Shown: positions 55,615-64,000 of the stretch, in pieces
How the letters are laid out: every line of letters starts with the position of its first letter
How positions within the stretch are numbered: the stretch's first letter is position 1
Assembly (NCBI RefSeq): GCF_004342445.1
Contig: NZ_SLWW01000015.1
Span: forward strand, 1-64,000
DNA length: 64,000 nucleotides
Source of the DNA: Rhodovulum euryhalinum
GTDB lineage: Bacteria > Pseudomonadota > Alphaproteobacteria > Rhodobacterales > Rhodobacteraceae
Reading direction: 5' to 3'
Translations under genes and position numbers: made by a program
The notes under the pieces: generated by a model
Databases searched by the model: none
What the model was told of the DNA's origin: nothing
The model's input: the letters and a program-made list of their open reading frames with translations, nothing else

Positions 55615-56882
55615 TGGACCAGATACTGATCCGGGGGGGCGGGCCCCTTCATGGCGACATTCCCATCGCGGGGGCCAAGAACGCCTGCCTGGCGCTCATG
55701 CCCGCGACGCTGTTGACCGATGCGCCGCTGACGCTGACAAACACGCCCCGACTGTCGGACATCCGCACCATGACAACGCTGTTGCAGTCGCTGGGCGCCG
55801 AGGTTTCGGCGCTGCACCGGGGCAAGGTGCTGGCGCTGTCGTCGCACGACCTGACCGGCACCCGGGCGGACTATGACATCGTGCGCAAGATGCGCGCCTC
55901 GATCCTGGTGCTTGGGCCGCTGCTGGCGCGCTGCGGGCAGGCGCAGGTCTCGTTGCCCGGCGGCTGCGCGATCGGCGCGCGGCCCGTGGACCTGCACCTT
56001 GGCGCGCTCGAGGCGCTGGGGGCCGTGCTCGATCTGCGCGATGGCTATGTGCATGCCAAGGCGCCTGGGGGGCTGAAAGGCGCGGTGGTCGCGTTTCCCA
56101 AGGTCTCGGTCGGCGCCACCGAGAACGTGCTGATGGCGGCGACGCTGGCACGTGGCACCACGGTGCTGAAGAACGCCGCGCGCGAGCCCGAGATCGTCGA
56201 TCTTGCCCGCTGCCTGCGCGCGATGGGGGCGCAGATCGACGGCGAGGGCACCGATACAATCACCATCGACGGCGTGGCGGCGCTAGGGGGCGCCACCCAC
56301 CAGGTGGTGACCGACAGGATCGAGCTGGGCACCTACATGCTGGCCCCCGCGATCACCGGGGGCGAGGTGACCTGCCTCGGCGGGCGGCTGGAACTGGTGC
56401 GGGCCTTTGCCGACAAGCTGGAAGAGGCGGGGGTCTCTTGCGAGCAGACCGAACGCGGCATCCGCGTCGTCCGCCGGAACGACCGGGTGAACGCGGTCAA
56501 TGTCCGGACCGAGGCGTTTCCGGGCTTTCCCACCGACCTTCAGGCGCAGATGATGGCGCTCTTGTGCACCGCCGAAGGCGTCAGTGAACTGGAAGAGACG
56601 ATCTTCGAGAACCGCTTCATGCATGCGCCCGAACTGGTGCGGATGGGCGCGCGGATCGAGGTTCAGGGCGGCACCGCCCGGGTGACGGGGATAGAACGGC
56701 TGAAGGGCGCGCCGGTGATGGCGACCGACCTGCGGGCCAGCGTGTCGCTGATCCTTGCCGCGCTGGCGGCCGAGGGCGAGACGGTGGTCAGCCGCGTCTA
56801 CCATCTGGACCGCGGCTACGAGAAGGTGGAACAGAAACTCGGCGCCTGCGGCGCCCATATCGAGAGGGTGGGGGGGCAATGA
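55614..56882 (+). CDS. murA: UDP-N-acetylglucosamine 1-carboxyvinyltransferase (MurA)
   Basis: A 422-residue enzyme for the first committed step of peptidoglycan synthesis: transfer of enolpyruvate to UDP-GlcNAc. The catalytic, fosfomycin-target Cys is C118 in [14 protein letters not shown]. Other family motifs: [15 protein letters not shown] near 20 and [16 protein letters not shown] near 305. Length is normal. Coupled to the small basic protein upstream and to the DUF2948 gene downstream (ATGA). Confidence 0.95.
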   Translation: MDQILIRGGGPLHGDIPIAGAKNACLALMPATLLTDAPLTLTNTPRLSDIRTMTTLLQSLGAEVSALHRGKVLALSSHDLTGTRADYDIVRKMRASILVLGPLLARCGQAQVSLPGGCAIGARPVDLHLGALEALGAVLDLRDGYVHAKAPGGLKGAVVAFPKVSVGATENVLMAATLARGTTVLKNAAREPEIVDLARCLRAMGAQIDGEGTDTITIDGVAALGGATHQVVTDRIELGTYMLAPAITGGEVTCLGGRLELVRAFADKLEEAGVSCEQTERGIRVVRRNDRVNAVNVRTEAFPGFPTDLQAQMMALLCTAEGVSELEETIFENRFMHAPELVRMGARIEVQGGTARVTGIERLKGAPVMATDLRASVSLILAALAAEGETVVSRVYHLDRGYEKVEQKLGACGAHIERVGGQ

Positions 56883-57367
56883 CCGGGCCGCGCGACGCGC
56901 GTTTTGCCGAAGGGGCGGAACAACCCCTGCACCTGCTGGCGGTCGCGCCCGACGATCTGGGCGTGATTTCGGCGCTGGTGCAGGATGCGGTGCTGCCCGC
57001 AACCGAGATGCGCTGGGACCGGCGCGGGCGGCGCCTTGCGCTTTTGCTGAACCGGTTCCGCTGGGAAATCCGCGACGCGGCCGAGCGTCACCACCGCAGC
57101 TACGAGCGCGTACAATCGGTGCTGACCGTCGAGGATGTGCGCCTTGTGGCCAGCCAGGGCTTTGACCGGCGCGACCCGGAACTGGTGCTTTCAGTACTGT
57201 CGATCGCGTTCGAGCCGGGCGAGGACGGCGCCGGGCGGGTGATCCTGACGCTGGCGGGCGATGGCGCCATCGCGATTGATGTCGAATGTCTCGAGGTGAC
57301 GCTGCATGACGTCACCCGGCCCTACGAGGCGCCGTCGGGCAAGGCGCCGCACCATCCCGAGGATTAG
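56879..57367 (+). CDS. DUF2948 family protein
   Basis: A 162-residue cytoplasmic protein of the alphaproteobacterial DUF2948 family, recognised from [20 protein letters not shown] at the start, [13 protein letters not shown] near 55 and [20 protein letters not shown] at the end. The function is unknown. It follows murA with an ATGA overlap, as in related genomes. Confidence 0.85.
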   Translation: MTGPRDARFAEGAEQPLHLLAVAPDDLGVISALVQDAVLPATEMRWDRRGRRLALLLNRFRWEIRDAAERHHRSYERVQSVLTVEDVRLVASQGFDRRDPELVLSVLSIAFEPGEDGAGRVILTLAGDGAIAIDVECLEVTLHDVTRPYEAPSGKAPHHPED

Positions 57368-57389
57368 CGCGGCGCCTGGTCTTCATGTG

Positions 57390-57791
57390 TCATTCCTGGA
57401 TCGACTCCAGGTAATAGGCGATCGACAGGACTCGCCCGCGCACGATGACCTCGGCGCCGTAGTCGCCCATTCCGCCCACCAGCGGCGTCTTGAACAGATC
57501 ACCCCAGATCGGCATCGGCTCGCCATGGCTGCGCACGCCGGTCCGCCCGTCGATGATCTGGATCACCTGGAGCATCGGGAACGCGCCGTCATTCTCGGCC
57601 GACAGGCGGTTCAGCCCCGGAACGGGGATCGTCAGGAATTCGGCGATCGGCCCCTGGCCGAGACCGCTTTCGCCATGACAGGACGCGCAGGCCCGCATGT
57701 ATTCCGCCTTGCCGGTCTCGTCGGCCGGCGCGGGCCCGGCGGCAAGCGCCGCTGCGGCCAGGATCGCGAGGGTCTATGTTGCCTTGATCAT
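57390..57791 (-). pseudogene. Cytochrome c gene with an amber codon in its signal peptide
   Basis: From ATG 57791 the frame reads MIKAT, then TAG (57776-57774), then TLAILAAAALAAGPAPADET, which is the hydrophobic part of a signal peptide. The mature part follows: MRACASCHGESGLGQGPIAE with one CXXCH, an MLQVIQIIDGRTG helix and a probable Met ligand in EPMPIWGD. Without the TAG the product would be a normal 133-residue class I cytochrome c. The only downstream ATG (57698) lies after the signal peptide, so the protein could not be exported. It faces DUF2948 tail to tail and is divergent from hisD. Confidence 0.8.
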
Positions 57792-57992
57792 CGGTCATCC
57801 TCCTTCGTTTCCGGATGCGAAGTCCCGCCCCCTTGCGGGCCCGCGCGCGCAACAGCCAGAGCCTAGGGCCCCGTTCGCGCGGCGCGCATTGACGGGGCGC
57901 AACGCAACGGTGCGGCCGGCATCCCTATTGGGGTGTTCCCCCTGCGCGGAATTGCCGTTACACACGGGCGCGACAGGCTCACGGGGGACGAC

Positions 57993-59303
57993 ATGCCGGT
58001 ATTCCTGGACAGCACTTCTGCGACCTTCGAGGCGGAGTTCGCCGCGCTTCTCGGCGCCAAGCGCGAGGACTGCCCCGATGTGGATGCCGTCGTCTCCGAG
58101 ATCATCGCCGACGTGCGCGCCATGGGCGACGCCGCGCTGATCGAACTGACCGCGCGCTTCGACCGGCTGGCGCTCAGCCCGGCGACGCTGGCCTTTTCCC
58201 AGGACGAGATCGACAGGGAATGTGCCAGGGTGCCGACGGCAGAACGCGCGGCACTGGAACGCGCCGCCGAGCGTATCCGGGCCTATCACGTCCGCCAGAT
58301 GCCCGAGGACGTGCAATGGACCGACCCCGAGGGTGCGACGCTGGGCTGGCGCTGGACGCCGGTCTCGGCGGCGGGGCTCTACGTGCCGGGGGGGCTGGCA
58401 AGCTATCCGTCCTCGGTGCTGATGAACGCGATTCCGGCGCAGGTGGCGGGCGTCGAACGGCTGGTGATCTGCGCGCCCACGCCCGATGGCAAGTCCAACC
58501 CGCTGGTCTTGCTGGCGGCCCGGCTGTCAGGGGTTGATACCGTCTACCGGATCGGCGGTGCGCAGGCCATCGCGGCCATGGCCTATGGCACGCAGACGAT
58601 CCGGCCCGTCGACAAGATCACCGGCCCCGGCAACGCCTATGTGGCGGCGGCCAAGCGGCGGGTGTTCGGCAAGGTCGGTATCGACATGATCGCGGGGCCG
58701 TCGGAAATCCTGGTGATCGCGGACCGCGACAACGATCCCGACTGGCTGGCGCTCGACCTGCTGTCCCAGGCCGAGCATGACGAAAGCGCCCAGTCGATCC
58801 TGATCACCGACGACGCCGCGTTCGGCCGGGCGGTGGCGGCGGCGGTGGACAGGCGGCTGGAAACGCTGGAACGCCGCACGATCGCCGGGGCAAGCTGGCG
58901 CGACTATGGCGCGGTCATCACCGTGCGCGATCTGACCGAGGCGGCCGAGCTGTCGAACCGCGTGGCCCCCGAGCATCTGGAACTCTGCGTGGCCGATGCC
59001 GACGCGCTGGCCGCCCGGATCACCCATGCCGGCGCGATCTTCCTCGGTCCATGGACGCCCGAGGCGATCGGCGACTATATCGGCGGGCCGAACCACGTGC
59101 TGCCGACCGCGCGCTCGGCCCGCTTTTCATCCGGCCTGTCGGTTCTGGATTTCATGAAGCGGACAACCGTCGCCCGCATGACGCCCGAGGCGCTGAAGGC
59201 GATCGGCCCCGCCGCCGAGACGCTGGCCATCTCGGAAAGCCTCGAGGCGCATGGCCTGTCCGTCCGTGCCCGGCTTGACCGGCTGAACGAGGAAAGCGCA
59301 TGA
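57993..59303 (+). CDS. hisD: Histidinol dehydrogenase (HisD)
   Basis: A 436-residue zinc enzyme for the last two oxidations of histidine synthesis. Motifs: AGLYVPGGLASYPSSVLMNA near residue 125, TGPGNAYVAAAKRRVFG near 210, PSEILVIAD near 235, and SQAEHDESAQSILIT with Gln/His ligands near 260. Catalytic Glu/His are in APEHLEL and GGPNHVLPT. ATG 57993 is chosen because GGGGGACGAC precedes it and the family starts there. Coupled to the UPF0262 gene. Confidence 0.95.
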   Translation: MPVFLDSTSATFEAEFAALLGAKREDCPDVDAVVSEIIADVRAMGDAALIELTARFDRLALSPATLAFSQDEIDRECARVPTAERAALERAAERIRAYHVRQMPEDVQWTDPEGATLGWRWTPVSAAGLYVPGGLASYPSSVLMNAIPAQVAGVERLVICAPTPDGKSNPLVLLAARLSGVDTVYRIGGAQAIAAMAYGTQTIRPVDKITGPGNAYVAAAKRRVFGKVGIDMIAGPSEILVIADRDNDPDWLALDLLSQAEHDESAQSILITDDAAFGRAVAAAVDRRLETLERRTIAGASWRDYGAVITVRDLTEAAELSNRVAPEHLELCVADADALAARITHAGAIFLGPWTPEAIGDYIGGPNHVLPTARSARFSSGLSVLDFMKRTTVARMTPEALKAIGPAAETLAISESLEAHGLSVRARLDRLNEESA

Positions 59304-59785
59304 ACACCGCGCGCCTGATCCATGTCGAACTGGACGACACGAACCTGCCGCCCCCCACACCCGAGATCGAGCAGGAACGCAAGGTCGCGCTGTTCGACCT
59401 GATGGAGGACAATTCCTTCGCGCTGCCCGGCCGCGATGACCGGTCCGCGCCCGCCGGACCCTACCGGCTGGTGCTGTCGATCCGGGAAAAGCGGCTGGTC
59501 TTCGACGTGAAGACCGAGGCGGGTGATCCGGCGGCCGAGTTCCACCTGTCGCTGTCGCCCTTCCGGCAGGCGGTCAAGGATTACTGGCAGATCTGCGAAA
59601 GCTATTTCGAGGCGGTCAAGCGCCTGCCCCCCAGCCAGATCGAGGCGATCGACATGGCCCGGCGCGGCATCCACAACGAGGGCGCGCGGCTGCTGCAGGA
59701 ACGTCTCGACGGCAAGGCCGAGCTTGACATCGACACCGCCCGGCGCCTCTTCACCCTGGTATGCGTCCTGCATTTCGGGGGTTGA
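59300..59785 (+). CDS. UPF0262 family protein
   Basis: A 161-residue alphaproteobacterial protein with the family's conserved segments: ERKVALFDLMEDNSFALPG near 30, GPYRLVLSIREKRLVFDV near 55 and SPFRQAVKDYWQICESYFEA near 85. The C-terminus RRGIHNEGARLLQERLDGK is characteristic. Function unknown. Start overlaps the hisD stop (ATGA), as is usual for this gene in Rhodobacterales. Confidence 0.9.
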   Translation: MNTARLIHVELDDTNLPPPTPEIEQERKVALFDLMEDNSFALPGRDDRSAPAGPYRLVLSIREKRLVFDVKTEAGDPAAEFHLSLSPFRQAVKDYWQICESYFEAVKRLPPSQIEAIDMARRGIHNEGARLLQERLDGKAELDIDTARRLFTLVCVLHFGG

Positions 59786-59786
59786 G

Positions 59787-60254
59787 GTGGCCGGCACGAT
59801 CCCCTCGTCGGTGCTGTTCTGCTGCGATCACAACTCGGTCCGCTCGCCGATGGCCGAGGGGATCATGAAGAAATTCTATGGAACCGACACCTATGTCCAG
59901 TCCGTGGGGGTCAGGAACGACCGCGAGGTGGACGGTTTTTCCGTCGCCGTCTGCGAGGAGATCGGCGTCGAGATCGACCGCCACCAGGCGCGGTCCTTTG
60001 ACGAGATGGAGGAATGGGGCGATGACCTGTCGAGCTATGACCTGATCATTGCCATGTCGCCCGCCAGCCTGCGCCGGGCGCAGGAGTTGACGCGCTACTA
60101 CCATCTCGACGTGGAATACTGGCCGGTGCTGGACCCCACCGGCCTGGGCGAGACCCGGGCCGACAAGCTGGCCGCCTATCGCCAGACCCGCGACCAGATC
60201 GTCGAGCGGCTGATCGGCCGCTTCGGTCCGCCAACCCAAGGGAGCAAGCCATGA
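59787..60254 (+). CDS. Low-molecular-weight phosphotyrosine-phosphatase-family protein
   Basis: A 155-residue protein with the phosphatase P-loop C-X5-R in FCCDHNSVRSPMAEGI near residue 14 and the late catalytic-type Asp in YWPVLDPTG near 115. ATG is absent; GTG 59787 starts 1 base after the UPF0262 stop and gives VAGTIPSSVLF. The sequence CCDHNSVRSP deviates from the usual CxGNxCRSP, as in relatives next to hisD and infA, whose role is undefined (protein phosphatase or arsenate-reductase-like). Confidence 0.85.
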   Translation: MAGTIPSSVLFCCDHNSVRSPMAEGIMKKFYGTDTYVQSVGVRNDREVDGFSVAVCEEIGVEIDRHQARSFDEMEEWGDDLSSYDLIIAMSPASLRRAQELTRYYHLDVEYWPVLDPTGLGETRADKLAAYRQTRDQIVERLIGRFGPPTQGSKP

Positions 60255-60646
60255 GCCGCGACGCGATCGACCGCTATTTCGCCGCCTTCAACGCAGGCGA
60301 CATCGACGCCATGCTGGCGGAACTGTCCGAGGACGTGGACCACCACGTCAACGAGGGCGTGATCCGCCGCGGCAAGCCCGCCTTTGCGGAATTCTGCGCG
60401 CACATGTCCCGCTGCTACCGCGAGACCCTGACCGACATGGTGATCTTCGCCAATGACGACGGCACGCGCGCCGCCGCCGAATACGTGGTGAACGGCACCT
60501 ACCTGGAGACCGACGAGGGCCTGCCGCCCGCGCGCGGCCAGACCTACCGCCTGCCGGCGGGGTCGTTCTTCACGCTGAAGCACGGCAAGATCGCGCGCGT
60601 GACCACCTATTACAACCTTGCCGACTGGCTGCGGCAGGTGAAATGA
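60251..60646 (+). CDS. NTF2-like / ketosteroid-isomerase-related protein
   Basis: A 131-residue protein with the SnoaL/NTF2 fold: RYFAAFNAGDIDAMLAELSE at the start, DVDHHVNEGVIRRGKPAFAE near 30 and RLPAGSFFTLKHGKIARVTT near 100. Such proteins are small enzymes or ligand carriers; the substrate is not evident. Start overlaps the phosphatase stop, and its own stop overlaps the acetyltransferase start, so it is part of a three-gene insert with the next two genes. Confidence 0.85.
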   Translation: MSRDAIDRYFAAFNAGDIDAMLAELSEDVDHHVNEGVIRRGKPAFAEFCAHMSRCYRETLTDMVIFANDDGTRAAAEYVVNGTYLETDEGLPPARGQTYRLPAGSFFTLKHGKIARVTTYYNLADWLRQVK

Positions 60647-61230
60647 CGCTGGACTTCCGCACCCTCACCGGCGCGGAAGTCGAGGCCGCCCTCGACGACC
60701 TGGCCGCCCTGCGCATCCGGGTGTTCCGCGACTGGCCCTATCTCTACGACGGGGATCTGGCCTATGAACGGCGCTATCTTGCGACCTACCGCGACAACCC
60801 ACGCGCGATCCTGGTGGCGGCGTTCGACGGCGGCCGGATCGTCGGCGCCTCGACCGGCACGCCGCTGGAAGACCACGCCGACGATTTCGCCGCGGCCTTC
60901 GCGGGCACGGGCTATGATCTTGCCCAGGTCTTCTACTGCGCCGAAAGCGTGCTCTTGCCCGAATATCGCGGGCAGGGGGCGGGGCATGCCTTCTTCGCCG
61001 CGCGCGAGGCGCATGGCCGCAGGCTCGGCCGCCGGTTCTGCACCTTTTGCAGCGTGGTCCGCCCCGCTGACCATCCGCTGAGGCCAGCCGACTACCGTCC
61101 GCTCGACGCCTTCTGGAAGAAGCGCGGCTATGATCGACTCGACGGCGTCGTGGCGCAATTCGCCTGGAAGGACATCGACCAGCCCGCCGCCACACGTCAC
61201 GACCTGCAATTCTGGATCAAGCCGCTATGA
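60643..61230 (+). CDS. GNAT-family N-acetyltransferase
   Basis: A 195-residue acetyltransferase. The acetyl-CoA-binding motif is LPEYRGQGAGHAFFAAREAH near residue 107-125. Before it, SVLL forms the usual beta-strand. The C-terminal VRPADHPLRPADYRPLDAFW and KKRGYDRLDGVVAQFAWKDI fit a subgroup seen next to nitrilase-like genes. The acceptor is unknown. Coupled to both neighbours (ATGA). Confidence 0.87.
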   Translation: MTLDFRTLTGAEVEAALDDLAALRIRVFRDWPYLYDGDLAYERRYLATYRDNPRAILVAAFDGGRIVGASTGTPLEDHADDFAAAFAGTGYDLAQVFYCAESVLLPEYRGQGAGHAFFAAREAHGRRLGRRFCTFCSVVRPADHPLRPADYRPLDAFWKKRGYDRLDGVVAQFAWKDIDQPAATRHDLQFWIKPL

Positions 61231-62120
61231 GGATCGCCGCCGCCGCGTACCCGATCGACTGGCACGACAGTTGGGCCAGCTACGAGGACAAGCTGTCGGG
61301 CTGGGTGGCCGAGGCGGCGGGGCAGGGGGCGGATCTGCTGGTCTTTCCGGAATACGGCGCGATGGAACTGGCCTCGCTTGCCGGGCCGGATGCGGCGGGC
61401 GATCTGGAACGCTCGCTCAGGGTCGTGTCCGACCTGATCGAGGCGGCCGACGGGCTGCACGCCCGGCTCGCGATGTCGCACGGGGTGCATATCCTTGCCG
61501 CCAGCGCGCCGGTCTGGTGCGGGGAACGCCCCGTGAACCGGGCCCGGTTCTTCGGGCCAAGGGGCCAGACCGGCCATCAGGACAAGCAGATCATGACCCG
61601 CTTCGAGCGCGAGGTCTGGGACGTGCGCCCGGGTGGGCCGCTGACGCTGTTCGACACCGCGCTGGGTCGGATCGGGGTGCTGATCTGCTATGATTCCGAA
61701 TTCCCGCTGCTCGGCCGTGCCCTTGTCGCGGCCGGGGCCGAGATCCTTCTGGTGCCGTCCTGCACCGACACGCTGGCGGGGTATTGGCGGGTGCGCGTGG
61801 GCGCCATGGCCCGCGCGCTGGAGGGGCAATGCGTCGTGGTGCAGGCGCCCACCGTGGGCCCGGCCGCCTGGTGCCCCGCGGTCGATGAAAATGCCGGTGC
61901 CGCAGCGATTTACGGCCCGCCCGACCTCGGTTTCCCGCCGACCGGCGTGCTGGCCGAGGGCGCGCCGAACGCCCCCGGCTGGACCTATGCCGAGGCCGAC
62001 CGGGCCGCCATCGAACGGGTCCGTACCGAAGGCGCGGTCCTGAACCTCGCCCACTGGCCCGAGCAGGACGCCCGCACCTTCCCGGTCGTTTCGTCACCAT
62101 TCGATGCATTTACGGCTTGA
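61227..62120 (+). CDS. Carbon-nitrogen hydrolase (nitrilase superfamily amidase)
   Basis: A 297-residue hydrolase with the Glu-Lys-Cys triad: Glu in LLVFPEYGAMELASL near 42, Lys in GHQDKQIMTRFEREVWD near 118 and Cys in GVLICYDSEFPLLGRAL near 155. It probably cleaves an amide. It is co-translated with a GNAT acetyltransferase, so an acetylated or amide metabolite may pass between the two. An AT-rich stretch (62110-62140) separates it from infA. Confidence 0.88.
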   Translation: MRIAAAAYPIDWHDSWASYEDKLSGWVAEAAGQGADLLVFPEYGAMELASLAGPDAAGDLERSLRVVSDLIEAADGLHARLAMSHGVHILAASAPVWCGERPVNRARFFGPRGQTGHQDKQIMTRFEREVWDVRPGGPLTLFDTALGRIGVLICYDSEFPLLGRALVAAGAEILLVPSCTDTLAGYWRVRVGAMARALEGQCVVVQAPTVGPAAWCPAVDENAGAAAIYGPPDLGFPPTGVLAEGAPNAPGWTYAEADRAAIERVRTEGAVLNLAHWPEQDARTFPVVSSPFDAFTA

Positions 62121-62188
62121 AATATTGATTAATCAGGAGCATCTACTTGGCGCCCGCGACATGGCGGGTAACATGAGATGGAGTGTTC

Positions 62189-62407
62189 ATGGCCAAGGAA
62201 GAAATGCTCGAATTCCCTGGTGTCGTGAAGGAACTCCTGCCGAACGCGACATTCCGGGTCGAGCTTGAAAACGGCCATGAGATCATCGCGCACACGGCAG
62301 GCAAGATGCGCAAGAACCGCATCCGCGTTCTGGCCGGCGACCGGGTGCAGGTCGAGATGACCCCCTATGATCTGACCAAGGGTCGGATCAACTACCGCTT
62401 CAAGTAA
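62189..62407 (+). CDS. infA: Translation initiation factor IF-1
   Basis: A 72-residue S1/OB-fold protein, the exact family length. It occludes the ribosomal A site during initiation. Motifs: [40 protein letters not shown] and [23 protein letters not shown] 62189 follows GGAG at 8 bases. It has its own promoter-like AT-rich region upstream and is followed closely by maf. Confidence 0.97.
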   Translation: MAKEEMLEFPGVVKELLPNATFRVELENGHEIIAHTAGKMRKNRIRVLAGDRVQVEMTPYDLTKGRINYRFK

Positions 62408-62410
62408 GCG

Positions 62411-62989
62411 TTGCGGCTGATCCTCGGCTCAGCCAGTCCGCGCCGGAAGGATCTTCTGGCGCAGATCGGCGTCGTGCCCGATGCGGTGCGCGCTGCCGAT
62501 ATCGACGAAACCCCCCGAAAGGGCGAAGAGCCGCGCCCCTATTGCGCACGCATGGCCACCGAAAAGGCCCGCGCCGTCGAGGCCGCCCCGGACGAGCTGG
62601 TGCTGTGCGCCGATACAACCGTGGCGCTGGGCCGCCGCATCCTGGGCAAGCCTGCGGATGCCGGCGAGGCCGCGCAGTTCCTGCTGGCGTTGTCGGGCCG
62701 TCGGCACCGCGTGATCACCGCCGTCGCCCTGCGACTCGGCGACCGGCTATGGGAGCGTGACGTGGTGACTGCGGTCAAGTTCAAGAACCTCTCTGATACC
62801 GAACTGAACGCCTATCTCGCCTCGGGGGAATGGCAGGGCAAGGCCGGCGGCTATGGAATCCAGGGGATGGCCGGGGCCTTCGTGCCGTGGATCAATGGCT
62901 CGTTCTCGGCGGTCGTGGGTCTGCCGCTGGCCGAGACGGCGGCGTTGCTGGCGGGGGCGGGTTATCCGGCCTGCGGGGCCGCCCGATGA
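62411..62989 (+). CDS. maf: Maf-family nucleotide pyrophosphatase
   Basis: A 192-residue Maf/Ham1-like protein that hydrolyses canonical or modified nucleoside triphosphates. Motifs: [18 protein letters not shown] at the start, [17 protein letters not shown] near 70, and [20 protein letters not shown] near 138. The start is TTG 62411, 3 bases after the infA stop. Stop overlaps the RNase G start (ATGA). Confidence 0.93.
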   Translation: MRLILGSASPRRKDLLAQIGVVPDAVRAADIDETPRKGEEPRPYCARMATEKARAVEAAPDELVLCADTTVALGRRILGKPADAGEAAQFLLALSGRRHRVITAVALRLGDRLWERDVVTAVKFKNLSDTELNAYLASGEWQGKAGGYGIQGMAGAFVPWINGSFSAVVGLPLAETAALLAGAGYPACGAAR

Positions 62990-64000
62990 AGGGGCGCAGT
63001 GTCATCCTCGACGAGGTTGCGGGCCGCAAGGCCGCAGCGCTGATGGTCGATGGCCAGCTTGACGACCTGTTGATCGACCCGCCCGACGACCGGCCAGCGC
63101 CGGGCGCGATCCTGCGTGCCGTGGTGGATCGTCAGGTCAAGGGGCAGGGCGGCGTGTTCCTGCGCCTGCCCGACGGCTCGGCCTTCCTGCGGCAGGCCAA
63201 GGGCTTGAAGCCGGGGCAGGGGCTTCTGGTGCAGGTCACGGGCTATGCCGAAGAGGGCAAGGCCGTCCCGGTGACGCCGCGGCTGCTGTTCAAGAGCCGC
63301 TACGCCATCGTCACCCCCGATGCACCCGGCTTCAACGTCTCGCGCACGATCCGCGACGAGGACGAGCGCGACCGCCTGCTGGAAATCGCCCATGACGCGA
63401 TGGCGGGGGCCGCGGCCCATCTGGGCGTGATCCTGCGGTCGGCCTGCGCGGATGTCGCCGAAGACGCCATCGCCGAGGATATCGCGATCATGCGTACCCT
63501 GGCCCAGGACATCCTGGCCGAGCCCGCCGAGGGGCCGCCGGAACTGTTGCTAGACGCCCCCGACGCCCATACCCGCGCCTGGCGCGACTGGGCCGAGCCC
63601 GACCCCGACGAGGTGATCGACCGGCCCGGCAGTTTCGCCGAGACAGGCGTGCTGGAGGCGATCGAGGCGCTTGCAGGGCCCGCGCCGCTGCCCGGCGGCG
63701 GGCGCGTCTATGTCCAGCCGACGCGCGCGCTGGTTGCGGTCGACGTCAATACCGGCCCCGACACCTCGCCCGCGGCCGGTCTCAAGGCGAACATCGCCGC
63801 CGCCCGCGCCCTGCCGCGGCTGTTGCGGGTCCGCGGGCTGGCGGGCCAGATCGTCGTCGACTTCGCGCCGATGCCGAAAAAGGACCGCACCGCGCTGGAC
63901 CAGGTGCTGACAGCGGCCTTCCGCGCCGATCCGGTGGAAACCACCCTCGTCGGCTGGACCCCGCTGGGCCATGCCGAACTGACCCGCAAGCGCGAACGCC
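62986..64000 (+). CDS. rng: Ribonuclease E/G, 5' part (continues beyond the window)
   Basis: The first 338 residues are present. An S1-like domain (about 35-100: [40 protein letters not shown]) precedes the RNase H-like and 5'-sensor regions. The metal-binding Asp pair of the catalytic site is visible in [15 protein letters not shown] near 250 and [14 protein letters not shown] near 290. This is the compact form seen after maf in alphaproteobacteria, shorter than RNase E. Start overlaps the maf stop. Confidence 0.9.
   Translation, partial: MKGRSVILDEVAGRKAAALMVDGQLDDLLIDPPDDRPAPGAILRAVVDRQVKGQGGVFLRLPDGSAFLRQAKGLKPGQGLLVQVTGYAEEGKAVPVTPRLLFKSRYAIVTPDAPGFNVSRTIRDEDERDRLLEIAHDAMAGAAAHLGVILRSACADVAEDAIAEDIAIMRTLAQDILAEPAEGPPELLLDAPDAHTRAWRDWAEPDPDEVIDRPGSFAETGVLEAIEALAGPAPLPGGGRVYVQPTRALVAVDVNTGPDTSPAAGLKANIAAARALPRLLRVRGLAGQIVVDFAPMPKKDRTALDQVLTAAFRADPVETTLVGWTPLGHAELTRKRER

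Overview
The window looks like chromosome of a high-GC alphaproteobacterium of the Rhodobacterales (Rhodobacter/Rhodovulum-like). The support is a sphaeroides heme protein (SHP) locus, a DUF1127 protein, a DUF2948 protein and a UPF0262 protein, and the order murA - DUF2948 - hisD - UPF0262 - tyrosine-phosphatase-like - infA - maf - RNase G, which I recognise from that family. Start codons are often GTG or TTG, and neighbouring genes very often overlap by 4 bases (ATGA/GTGA).

Layout. 1-600: an IS5-like element inserted in an IS630-type transposase. 670-4450: two coupled exported proteins of unknown function. 4450-5800: a scarred island with a broken tRNA, an intact tRNA-Arg, a truncated ORF and the severed start of a secreted-protein gene. 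5.8-13.5 kb: two OmpR-family two-component systems around PepSY proteins, membrane b-type cytochromes, SHP and diheme cytochrome c; the diheme gene has an in-frame stop. 13.5-19.8 kb: secreted unknowns, a LuxR-type regulator broken by an amber codon, and a diheme cytochrome c coupled to a PQQ-type beta-propeller protein. 20.2-27.7 kb (minus strand): an XRE regulator followed by hyfB-C-E-F-G-I, a complex-I-like membrane complex whose large subunit lacks the nickel-binding cysteines. 28.2-38.8 kb: hutC-hutF divergent from hutI-hutH-hutG-hutU, followed by a TRAP transporter. 38.8-50.3 kb: myo-inositol catabolism (iolB, E, D, C, G), a sugar ABC importer, an RpiR regulator and a divergent Gfo/Idh dehydrogenase. 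50.4-64 kb: DUF1127, tRNA-Gly, an ABC exporter, a LysM protein, an acyl-CoA synthetase, tRNA-Thr, murA, a cytochrome c gene broken in its signal peptide, hisD, and a run of housekeeping genes ending in a partial RNase E/G gene.

How the parts work together. Histidine is degraded through urocanate, imidazolonepropionate, formiminoglutamate and formylglutamate to glutamate (HutH, U, I, F, G). HutC probably represses a divergent promoter pair flanked by an inverted repeat. The TRAP genes lie 25 bases behind hutU and probably import a pathway substrate. The iol genes form one tightly packed minus-strand unit with their own importer and regulator; iolA is not in the window. Around the SHP locus, identical CTGACA repeats with an 11-base period precede both the PepSY/two-component operon and the cytochrome operon, which suggests one response regulator controls both. 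Three genes (diheme cytochrome, LuxR regulator, cytochrome c) each carry a single in-frame stop while the rest of the frame is intact.
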